Positions 7,763-14,652 of a DNA stretch of 17,749 nucleotides are shown here, one piece after another. A model generated the notes under the pieces. It was not told where the DNA came from and did not search any database. It saw only the letters and a list, made by a program, of their open reading frames with translations. Source of the DNA: Gemmatimonadota bacterium (GTDB lineage: Bacteria > Gemmatimonadota > Gemmatimonadetes > Gemmatimonadales > GWC2-71-9). Positions within the stretch are counted from its first letter, which is position 1. Every line of letters begins with the position of its first letter. The DNA lies in assembly GCA_027294815.1 (NCBI GenBank), contig JAPULP010000193.1, positions 1-17,749 of the forward strand. The letters run 5' to 3'. The translations under genes were made by a program, and so were the position numbers.

Positions 7763-7787
7763 ATAGGGGACGGGAGACGGAAGGACG

Positions 7788-7852
7788 GACGCTTCGCGAT
7801 TTCAGATTGCAGATTGCAGATTGCAGATTGCAGACTGCAGACTGCAAATTGA
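7788..7852. repeat. Heptamer array and left arm of the smORF-flanking repeat
   Basis: Four AGATTGC units (7804-7831) are followed by two AGACTGC units (7832-7845) and a degenerate AAATTGA. The outer part, 7788-7810 (beginning GACGCTTCGCGAT), is repeated in inverted orientation at 8245-8267 with one mismatch in 23. It lies between the divergent LVIVD gene and the 93-aa ORF. Confidence 0.9.
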
Positions 7853-7903
7853 CTGCACCTCAGCACCGCGGAACAGCACGGCACCAGTGGGGTCACATTT
7901 TCC

Positions 7904-8185
7904 ATGCCTGAGGACATCCGAGTAGACATTTACAAGCACGGGGATGCCCGTGTCGATGTGAAGGTGCATCCGCGGGATTGGTTTGCGGTGATTAGGGTGT
8001 GGGACGGCGCGCGATGGCCGAAACTGATTGGGACGTGGCGTGGCAAGACGCGGCGGTGGATTCCGTGGTTCTCGTTGGAACGCCAGGTCGTGCGCGCCGT
8101 CGAATTTGCCAATCGACGTGCCTCTGTGCACGTCCCCAGAGAAGAAATCCGTAAACGCGTGCAAGCCGCGTTGAAGTCATTGTGA
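7904..8185 (+). CDS. Hypothetical 93-residue basic protein
   Basis: I do not recognise this protein. It is 93 residues long, starts at ATG 7904 and ends at TGA 8183-8185. It is rich in Arg, Trp and Val, with a beta-like N-terminal half (VDVKVHPRDWFAVIRVWDG), a basic Trp-rich middle (WRGKTRRWIPWF) and a predicted C-terminal amphipathic helix (REEIRKRVQAALKSL). No signal peptide, membrane segment or zinc motif is visible. The only upstream purine run, GTGGGG, lies about 13 bases from the ATG, so initiation is poorly supported. Amino-acid composition looks protein-like and no longer overlapping frame competes. It stands alone on the plus strand, converging on recG, and is enclosed by a 23-bp inverted repeat (7788-7810 and 8245-8267). 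A small nucleic-acid-binding protein is conceivable, but that is speculation. Confidence 0.6.
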   Translation: MPEDIRVDIYKHGDARVDVKVHPRDWFAVIRVWDGARWPKLIGTWRGKTRRWIPWFSLERQVVRAVEFANRRASVHVPREEIRKRVQAALKSL

Positions 8186-8244
8186 GCGTTTGGGGTCCAC
8201 AATCAACCCAGAGGCATCGGCGTGGATCTGCCAATCTCACATTT

Positions 8245-8267
8245 GCAATCTGCAATCGCGAAGCGTC
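8245..8267. repeat. Right arm of the smORF-flanking inverted repeat
   Basis: This 23-bp stretch is the reverse complement of 7788-7810 with a single mismatch (opposite 7802). It includes the last two bases of the recG stop codon. Inward of it the heptamer-like pattern continues weakly (ATTTGCAATCTGCAATC on the plus strand). With 434 bp between the inner halves, the pair brackets the 93-aa ORF completely. Confidence 0.9.
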
Positions 8268-10335
8268 ATCCCACCCGAAACAACTCCATCGCCCGTTCGT
8301 AGCGCCGCTCCAGGCGCTTGCGGATGGCGCGGTTTTTGTCGCCATTCAACAGTGGATCGTCCTCGATCAGCCGGATCGCCGCCTTGCGTGAGGCCATGAT
8401 GAGGTCATCGTCTTTGGTGAAATCCGTGAACCGCGTCGCAACACCACCGGATTGTCGTGCTCCCGCGAGCTGTCCCATGCCGCGTTCCTGGAGATCCATC
8501 TCCGCGATGCGGAATCCGTCGGCAGTCTGTGAGAAGCGTCGCAGCCTGTCGCGTGCGCCGGCGTCGGCGACGAGAATACAATAGCTCTCCTCTCCGCCTC
8601 GGCCGACACGACCACGCAGCTGGTGAAGCTGCGCCAGGCCAAACCGTTCCGGATGTTCGATCACCATGACGGTGGCGTTGGGTACGTCGATACCCACCTC
8701 GATAACCGTCGTGGCTACCAGCACGTGGATTTTGCCGTCACGAAAAGATCGCATGGTGGCGTCCCGTTCCTGACTCTTCATCCTGCCGTGGACAAGCCCC
8801 ACCTCGAGCGGGTGAAGATCCTCGCCGAGTTGCTCGGCCATGGTTGTCGCGGCTTTGAGGTCCACCTTCTCGGACTCATCGATCACCGGATACACGACAT
8901 ACACCTGTCGTCCCGCCTGGCACTGTTCGCTCACAAACTTGTAGATGGCCGCTCGGCTCCGGCTGCTCCGGACGGTGGTACGAACCTCACGACGACCCGC
9001 GGGTTTCTCTTTCAGCGTCGAAATGTCGAGATCTCCGTAGACGGTCAACGCGAGCGTGCGAGGAATCGGTGTGGCCGACAACAGCAGGACATCGGGCGCC
9101 TCACCCTTCCCAATCATCGCAGCACGTTGTTCCACGCCAAATCGATGCTGCTCGTCGATGACGACCAATCCGAGTCGGCGAAAAGCCGTTTGCTCTTGAA
9201 AAAGAGCGTGCGTACCGACGATGACACGTGCACTTCCGGAGGCGATGCGCTCACGTATCGCGGATTTCTCCGACGGGGTGAACCGACCCAACAACAACTC
9301 GGGTACCATCCCCAGCGGGGCCAGGAGCTTCGTGAGCGTGCGGGCGTGTTGCTCTGCAAGCAACTCGGTAGGCGCCATGAAGACTGCTTGACTGTCGTTC
9401 TCAGCCGCCAACAACATGGCGAACAAAGCGACGACCGTCTTCCCGGCCCCCACATCACCCATCAGCAAGCGGTGCATCCGTTCCGGTGAGGTCATGTCGG
9501 ACGTGATCTCTCGAATCACTTTCCGCTGCCCACCGGTTAGTTCGAATGGCAGCGCGTTCTTGAGCTGGGTGGTATAGTCTTTCTTGAGTTCGTGCTGGAT
9601 ACCCTTTGCGGCTCGCTTCGCCAAATACCTGGCCCGTGCAACCACGAGTTGCATGTCGAAGAGCTCATCGAACGCGAGACGTCTGCGTCCTTCTTCGGCC
9701 TCCTCGACTGCTCTCGGGCGGTGCACCACCGACAACGCATCTCGCAATGACGGCAAACGCAGAGCCGCCGGGATGTGCGCGTGCGTGACGTCCTCCACAA
9801 GCTCCAGCATCTCGTCGATATGATCGGCGATCACCCGGCGGATCTGACGGTGGGAGAGTCCCTCAGTGGCCGGATAGACGGCCAACACCATCCCCGCCCC
9901 GGACGTTTGTCCTTCGTCGTCGTCCGCATGGGCGAGCACAATCTGCTCCTTTGGGACTATTTGGCGGCCGTGGTAAAACTTGACCGGCCCCGAGACGAGG
10001 AGTAGTTGCCCGTCCTTGATAGTGCGTTCGAGAAATGCCTGTCCGGGCCACGCACACTCAATCAATCCGGTGTCGTCTCTGATCACGGCCCGGAAGATCC
10101 GTAGCCGGCGGCGCGTCGGGAGCACCCCTGTAGACATGACCCGCCCAATCAGCGTAACCTCGGTTCCAACATCGGCCCGCACAATGGGTGTGACCGTCGT
10201 TGCGTCGAGATATCGGTGGGGAACGTGATACAGTAGATCTTCGACGGTATGGATCCCGAGCCGGGCAAAGACCTCGGCGCGGCGTGGACCCACACCTTTG
10301 AGGAATTGCACCGACGTGTCGAGTCGGATCGGCAT
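8266..10335 (-). CDS. recG: ATP-dependent DNA helicase RecG
   Basis: RecG is a branch-migrating helicase that regresses stalled replication forks and processes Holliday junctions and R-loops. The 689 residues show an N-terminal helical/wedge OB-fold region (about 1-150; KGVGPRRAEVFARLGIHTVEDLL near the start), then the SF2 motor. Walker A is GDVGAGKT at 293-300, the Walker B box is DEQH at 394-397, SAT is at 420-422 and motif VI is QLRGRVGRG at 572-580. The C-terminal GMGQLAGARQSGG matches the RecG TRG-type motif. The frame is open upstream to 10602, but ATG 10335 is chosen because it starts the conserved N-terminus and overlaps the ftsY stop by one base (TGATG), suggesting coupled translation. 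It is the last gene of the division/envelope run. Confidence 0.96.
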   Translation of the reverse strand: MPIRLDTSVQFLKGVGPRRAEVFARLGIHTVEDLLYHVPHRYLDATTVTPIVRADVGTEVTLIGRVMSTGVLPTRRRLRIFRAVIRDDTGLIECAWPGQAFLERTIKDGQLLLVSGPVKFYHGRQIVPKEQIVLAHADDDEGQTSGAGMVLAVYPATEGLSHRQIRRVIADHIDEMLELVEDVTHAHIPAALRLPSLRDALSVVHRPRAVEEAEEGRRRLAFDELFDMQLVVARARYLAKRAAKGIQHELKKDYTTQLKNALPFELTGGQRKVIREITSDMTSPERMHRLLMGDVGAGKTVVALFAMLLAAENDSQAVFMAPTELLAEQHARTLTKLLAPLGMVPELLLGRFTPSEKSAIRERIASGSARVIVGTHALFQEQTAFRRLGLVVIDEQHRFGVEQRAAMIGKGEAPDVLLLSATPIPRTLALTVYGDLDISTLKEKPAGRREVRTTVRSSRSRAAIYKFVSEQCQAGRQVYVVYPVIDESEKVDLKAATTMAEQLGEDLHPLEVGLVHGRMKSQERDATMRSFRDGKIHVLVATTVIEVGIDVPNATVMVIEHPERFGLAQLHQLRGRVGRGGEESYCILVADAGARDRLRRFSQTADGFRIAEMDLQERGMGQLAGARQSGGVATRFTDFTKDDDLIMASRKAAIRLIEDDPLLNGDKNRAIRKRLERRYERAMELFRVG

Positions 10336-11288
10336 CAATCGTCCAAGAGGCGCTCCGCGAACCGACGGGGCTCGAAATCGATCAAGTCGTCCAGCGCCTC
10401 TCCAACGCCGAGGTATCGCACTGGTACGCCGATTTCGCGCTGCAGCGAGACCACCGCCCCACCCCTCGCCGTCCCGTCGAGCTTGGTCACGATCAAACCC
10501 GTGATCGGCACGGCGGAAGAAAACAGCTTGCCCTGCTGTATGGCGTTTTGTCCCACGGTACCATCCAATACGAGAAAACTCTCGTGCGGCGCACCCTGAC
10601 ACCGCCTGCCAATGACGCGCACGATCTTTTGAAGCTCCGTCATGAGATCCGACTCGGTGTGCAAGCGTCCCGCCGTATCCACGATGACGACATCGGTGCC
10701 CCGCGCCGTAGCCGCCTCGACCGCGTCAAACGCGACCGCCGCCGGATCGCCTCTTGGGGTACCCGTCACCACAGATAAACCCAACCGTTCGCCCCAAATC
10801 GAGAGTTGCTCAGCAGCGCCAGCCCGAAACGTATCCGCCGCCGCCAGTATCACGCTCTTGCCCTCCCGCACCAACCGATGCGCCAGCTTCGCCACCTGCG
10901 TCGTCTTCCCCACCCCGTTCACACCGAGGACGACGATCACCGTAGGGCCTGCCCCCGTGCCCCTGTGCCCCTCTGCCCCCATGCCCCCATGCCCCTTGGT
11001 GCCCCCCGATGCCCCTTGATCCTCGGTGTCTCTCTGCGTCTCTGCGCCATCAGCGGTAAACATCCCCGCAATCTCATCAACCAACCAACTCCGAAACGCC
11101 TCTTCGGTCTTCAACTCGCCACGCCGAATCTTTTCTTCCAGGTGTTCTACGAGCTCGAACGTCGCGGGGCCGAAGTCCGCCTCGATGAGTACTCGCTCCA
11201 CGTCTTCGAGCATATCATGGTCGATGCCCTTGACGAGCACCGTGACATCGGTGAGCGCGACTTGCTTGATCCGTTTCCAAAGCCCCAT
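10335..11288 (-). CDS. ftsY: Signal recognition particle receptor FtsY
   Basis: FtsY docks SRP-ribosome complexes at the inner membrane. With the chosen start it is 317 residues: an N domain (about 1-78; MGLWKRIKQVALTDVTVLVK) and a GTPase G domain from about 116. G1 is GVNGVGKTT at 122-130, the SRP-specific DTFRAGAA is at 152-159, G3 is DTAGR at 204-208 and G4 is TKLDG at 268-272. Between N and G, residues 79-115 are a Gly-rich low-complexity linker encoded by a tandem repeat. No acidic A domain is present, as in many short FtsY proteins. ATG 11288 lies 2 nt after the vWA gene stop; an upstream in-frame ATG at 11324 would overlap that gene. The recG start overlaps the stop. Confidence 0.95.
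   Translation of the reverse strand: MGLWKRIKQVALTDVTVLVKGIDHDMLEDVERVLIEADFGPATFELVEHLEEKIRRGELKTEEAFRSWLVDEIAGMFTADGAETQRDTEDQGASGGTKGHGGMGAEGHRGTGAGPTVIVVLGVNGVGKTTQVAKLAHRLVREGKSVILAAADTFRAGAAEQLSIWGERLGLSVVTGTPRGDPAAVAFDAVEAATARGTDVVIVDTAGRLHTESDLMTELQKIVRVIGRRCQGAPHESFLVLDGTVGQNAIQQGKLFSSAVPITGLIVTKLDGTARGGAVVSLQREIGVPVRYLGVGEALDDLIDFEPRRFAERLLDD
10949..11046. repeat. Octamer repeats inside the ftsY coding sequence
   Basis: Six contiguous octamers of form NTGCCCCY on the plus strand occupy 10949-10996 (CTGCCCCC, GTGCCCCT twice, CTGCCCCC, ATGCCCCC, ATGCCCCT). Looser copies reach 11017. A second motif, TCTCTGCG, is repeated twice at 11031-11046. Six octamers equal 48 bp, so the reading frame is kept. 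The block encodes the Gly/His/Thr-rich linker between the FtsY N and G domains. Confidence 0.9.
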
Positions 11289-11290
11289 GC

Positions 11291-13129
11291 CTAAGGCAGA
11301 CCCCGCCGCTGCCGCCAACCCCACTCACCGAGGAACGCCGCCATCGCAATGAGGAACAGCCACCACGCCTCGCGGGCTCGTTGCACGATGAGTTGGAGTC
11401 CCGCCTCTCCGGTGCCGGTACCTAAGGTCACCGCCCGCAGGTGATATTCGTCCGAGTAATCCTCTACCGCGGTAATTCCCGTCGCATTGCGAATACCGGC
11501 TGCGTTCCATCGATACACGCCCGGCTCGAGCAGCACCATCGCGGTTCCGCGCGAGTCGAACCGCAGGGTGGCGGTGACAATCGAGTCAGGCCCAGCGAAC
11601 GCTACCACGGAAGAATCCGGGATACCGCTGCCCGCCCAACGAAACACGACGGGCATTCCCCGCTGAGTGACATCGTCGGCTTCGAGGGGCGACCGCGTAG
11701 CGACCGTGCCGGTTTCAAGTAACCAATCGATACCCGCCGCAATCACCGTACGGTACGCTTCTCGGGCGGCGCCGCCGCGCAACACCCAACGCCACAGCCC
11801 GAGACCAGCGGTGGTCAGCCGCCGCGCTCCACTCGAGTCGCGGCCAATCAAGAGTGGCCGGTCCACCCCTCGTCGCGCACGACGACCGGTCAGGCCGACC
11901 CATTCGGAGCCAACCGCGACGAAAGGTGCGATGCCGGTGAGCGGAGGAACCGAGTCCCACATCGCCGACGCAAAGCGTCCTGCCACCGGCGATGCCGGAA
12001 CTTGGGGCGTCACGTACCAGTCACCCTCGAAGAACTCGGTAGTGGTGTCACTGGCCGCTGGCCAATGCCAGACCGCCGTGGCGTTGCGTGTCGCTCCGAT
12101 TCGATCGGCGCCCCGAAGCACGACGAGGCGAGCCGTACTCGCCGCGCGGCGCACCCCCGCAGCGTCGGTCCGAGCAAGAGTGTTCATGTCGAGCCACAAG
12201 TCGTTACCGATGCGGGCAAACCCTTGCACGGTCGTGCTCGCCACTTCTCCTATCTCGTGCATCAGGAAGCGACCCTCGACGTCTCCCGGATCTACCACCA
12301 CCACAATCGTCGGCTGCGAGCTGACGGTCACTAGGCGGATCCGTTCGTCGTCCCCACTCTCGGCATCGCCGTTTGCAACGAGGCGAACCCGCAAAACGTG
12401 CGTGCCGGCCGCGAGTATCCCGGGCGGTAGCGTGACCGTCCGGCGTGCCGTCCCCGGGGATGGGGGCAACGCGACCCTGCGCCGCAACAGGTTGGTTTGC
12501 TCGGTCGAGATTTCGACGGTCGCGCCCGTCGTGTCCAAGGCCCCCCACGTGCCGACCACCAGTCCGACTCGAATCGAGTCGTCCCGCTGCACCCGGCGCG
12601 CAATCGTCACGTCCAGCAAGGCGGCGTTGGCCACGGTGTCTCTCGGAACTATGACCACAGTGACCCCGTGGGTGAGGCTCGGTGGCAACACCGCTCCGTC
12701 TTGCACTTCCCCATCGGAGACGACGAAGACGGGACCCGGCCGGCCGACACTCGCCTCGAGCGCCTCTTTCAAGCGCGAGGCGCCGTCGAGGGGAGCCAAG
12801 GTGTCGAACGGCGAGACCCGCGACCCAAACCGGAGAATGGTACCGCCGCCCGCACCGCTCTCCACCAGTGCTCGCGCGGTATCCAGCGCCGCTGGCCAAC
12901 GACTCCCCGCCGCTCCCATGCTCAACGAAGCGTCTACCAGCACGGTTGGCGCGCGACCGGAGATGCGACTCAGCCGCCCGGGATTGAACAAGGCAAAGAA
13001 CAACGCTCCTAAGGCCACGGTGCGGAGCGCTGCCAACCCCACGCCTTGGGCCCCGAGCCGCTCACGCCCCAGGTACACGAATCCGGCGAGCAACGCCGCG
13101 ACCACCGTCGCGATGACTACCGCTACCAT
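11291..13129 (-). CDS. Membrane-anchored vWA-domain protein
   Basis: This is a 612-residue membrane protein of unknown precise role. Two hydrophobic segments open it (about 1-20 and 31-50, ending FFALFNPG), and a third lies near the C-terminus (about 588-602, WWLFLIAMAAFLGEW) before a basic tail. After the second is a von Willebrand A-like domain with a MIDAS signature DASLS (Asp66, Ser68, Ser70) and a later Asp139 in VVSDGEVQDG. The large remainder is a predicted extracytoplasmic beta-rich region. The layout recalls BatA/BatB-like proteins, but no MoxR ATPase or DUF58 partner is adjacent. The frame is open to 13264; ATG 13129 is preferred because it begins the first membrane segment, although AGGA directly abuts it, giving weak support. 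It ends 2 nt before ftsY. Confidence 0.8.
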   Translation of the reverse strand: MVAVVIATVVAALLAGFVYLGRERLGAQGVGLAALRTVALGALFFALFNPGRLSRISGRAPTVLVDASLSMGAAGSRWPAALDTARALVESGAGGGTILRFGSRVSPFDTLAPLDGASRLKEALEASVGRPGPVFVVSDGEVQDGAVLPPSLTHGVTVVIVPRDTVANAALLDVTIARRVQRDDSIRVGLVVGTWGALDTTGATVEISTEQTNLLRRRVALPPSPGTARRTVTLPPGILAAGTHVLRVRLVANGDAESGDDERIRLVTVSSQPTIVVVVDPGDVEGRFLMHEIGEVASTTVQGFARIGNDLWLDMNTLARTDAAGVRRAASTARLVVLRGADRIGATRNATAVWHWPAASDTTTEFFEGDWYVTPQVPASPVAGRFASAMWDSVPPLTGIAPFVAVGSEWVGLTGRRARRGVDRPLLIGRDSSGARRLTTAGLGLWRWVLRGGAAREAYRTVIAAGIDWLLETGTVATRSPLEADDVTQRGMPVVFRWAGSGIPDSSVVAFAGPDSIVTATLRFDSRGTAMVLLEPGVYRWNAAGIRNATGITAVEDYSDEYHLRAVTLGTGTGEAGLQLIVQRAREAWWLFLIAMAAFLGEWGWRQRRGLP

Positions 13130-13264
13130 TCCTGTCGCAATCGAATCGTCATAGTTGTGTTCAAGACCACCCAAGATAACCGGTTGATTCGAAACACTAG
13201 AACCAATCCACCGCGTGGATCGGCAATTTATCGCCGCGTAAGATTGAAATGGCCACGGACGCAA

Positions 13265-13328
13265 AGGTGCCAGGTGTCAGGTGTCAGGGTGTCGGATTCT
13301 GACACCTGAAACCTGGAACCTGAACCCT
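13265..13328. repeat. Inverted heptamer array between M23 and vWA genes
   Basis: Left units: AGGTGCC, AGGTGTC, AGGTGTC and an 8-bp AGGGTGTC (13265-13293). Right units: GACACCT, GAAACCT, GGAACCT, GAACCCT (13301-13328), which are inverted versions. GGTGTC (13288-13293) pairs with GACACC (13301-13306) around a 7-nt loop; CAGGTGTCA (13271-13279) can pair instead with TGACACCTG (13300-13308). No U-run follows on the minus strand, so a classical terminator is not supported. The island lies in the 248-bp gap 13130-13377, where I saw nothing else with confidence. Confidence 0.9.
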
Positions 13329-13377
13329 CGTCTTCCTGGAATCGGTGGTAATGTGGCGCGAGCGGGGACTGCTAGGA

Positions 13378-14652
13378 TTATCGGTTCGCCATGACGGCAC
13401 GGTCGACAGCGGTACTGTCGAACAGAACGGTGTTGAAAGCCGCGCGGACGGCCTCGAACTCTTCCTGCGATGCGGCAGGGACCGGATCGCCGTCACCCAT
13501 ATCGACTCCTCGAGAATCGACCTGCCGACCGTTCTTCAGGAACTCGTAATGGACGTGAGGTCCGGTCGCTAGGCCGGTTATGCCGACGAATCCGATGGTC
13601 CGCCCTTGAGTGACCCGGGTTCCCTGCTTGATATCGGACGCGATGCGTGACATGTGGGCGTAGCGCGTTTCGATATCCTTGGCGTGCTTGATGGTCACCA
13701 CTAGGCCGTAGCCACCCCATCGGCCGGCACGGCTCACCACACCGTCAGCCGTCGCAAAAATCCGTGTCCCGCTGGCTGCCGCATAGTCGGTTCCCAGATG
13801 TGCGCGGTACCGCTGCAGGATCGGATGGAACCGACGCCCGTATCCGCCGGAGATCCGGCGGAACTGAACCGGATATCGCAGGAAGGCCCGTTTCATGGAA
13901 CGACCCTGGCCATCGTAATACACGTTCTGGTTCCCGTCGCCGGACATGACGTACGCGGTATTGGGCTTGCCGGCCGTCTCGATACTGGCAGCCAGCAACC
14001 GGCCGAACCGCACGTCCCCCTCCGATGATACGAGCCGCTCGTAGAGGAAATCAAAACGGTCGCCCGGACGAAGGTCACGAGTGAAATCGATGACCCACCC
14101 GTAAACATCTTCCGCGACGTTCCAGATCAGACGGTCGCGGTGGCCAAACGGCAGCGTTGAATCGGCGATCGTCTCGTGGATGGCATCATTCAACGACGAT
14201 GCAATGGACCCGGAAACATGCTCCTGCACGATGGTCCACTGGATGGGATCGAGCATGCTTCCCCATTCGCCCGCGCTGTTCCGCTGAATCTGCAGGAAGG
14301 CATCATCGCTGATTCGGGTGCGGACTCTGTCGGGCGACTCGCTGCCGATCGGATAGCGAAAGTCGAATGTCTGGAGCGGCGTTACGCGACGCGGGTTGAG
14401 CCCGTAGGGGCGGGCCGCTTCGACTAATTGCACCAGCTCCAGGCCCTCGACATGGTGGCGCGCGAACAGATGCGAGAGCGTCTCGTTGCGGCGTAGCCGA
14501 TCCGAGCGTTCGGTGTACGCCTTCGTCACGACGATTGGTTGGGCGACCGGTGTTTCTTGAACGGTGTGGCGGGCCGAGGCGGTGGTCAACGTGACAAGGG
14601 CCGTGCTCACCACAGCCCCGATCACTGCAACCTGAACAGCGCGTAGTGTCAT
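13378..14652 (-). CDS. M23-family peptidoglycan endopeptidase
   Basis: This is a probable murein DD-endopeptidase or division-associated LytM protein acting outside the cytoplasmic membrane. Of 424 residues, about 6-25 form an uncleaved anchor or signal peptide (VQVAVIGAVVSTALVTLTTA). Next is an OapA/MepM-like region (RRNETLSHLFARHHVEG at 54-70), then a linker domain ending in KRAFLRYPVQFRRISGGYG as in MepM-type enzymes. The M23 catalytic domain has the zinc ligands His285 and Asp289 (HLGTD) and the HVH pair His366/His368, plus YAHMS at 331-335. All catalytic residues are present, so it should be active rather than a degenerate EnvC-like activator. ATG 14652 overlaps the ftsZ stop by one base (TGATG); TTG at 14655 is a less likely start. 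Coupling to ftsZ suggests a division role (inference). Confidence 0.92.
   Translation of the reverse strand: MTLRAVQVAVIGAVVSTALVTLTTASARHTVQETPVAQPIVVTKAYTERSDRLRRNETLSHLFARHHVEGLELVQLVEAARPYGLNPRRVTPLQTFDFRYPIGSESPDRVRTRISDDAFLQIQRNSAGEWGSMLDPIQWTIVQEHVSGSIASSLNDAIHETIADSTLPFGHRDRLIWNVAEDVYGWVIDFTRDLRPGDRFDFLYERLVSSEGDVRFGRLLAASIETAGKPNTAYVMSGDGNQNVYYDGQGRSMKRAFLRYPVQFRRISGGYGRRFHPILQRYRAHLGTDYAAASGTRIFATADGVVSRAGRWGGYGLVVTIKHAKDIETRYAHMSRIASDIKQGTRVTQGRTIGFVGITGLATGPHVHYEFLKNGRQVDSRGVDMGDGDPVPAASQEEFEAVRAAFNTVLFDSTAVDRAVMANR

Noticed and set aside
6462..7766. 434-codon open frame on the plus strand
   Set aside because: It is antisense to the signal-peptide-bearing LVIVD-repeat gene, has His/Arg/Asp-rich composition and no recognisable motif.
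7788..8267. Complete insertion sequence
   Set aside because: The inverted repeat encloses only a 93-aa protein with no transposase motif, and no flanking target duplication was found.
10336..10602. 89-residue N-terminal extension of RecG
   Set aside because: It overlaps ftsY, is Arg/Gly-rich with no RecG similarity, and the ATG at 10335 fits both homology and the TGATG junction.
11667..13154. 495-codon open frame on the plus strand
   Set aside because: It lies antisense to the vWA gene and its translation is Ser/Arg/Pro/Thr-rich low complexity, as expected for a GC-biased shadow frame. The minus-strand protein has clear membrane and MIDAS motifs.
13271..13308. Intrinsic terminator after the M23 gene
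   Set aside because: The hairpin is real but no U-run follows it on the minus strand, so it is recorded as a repeat only.
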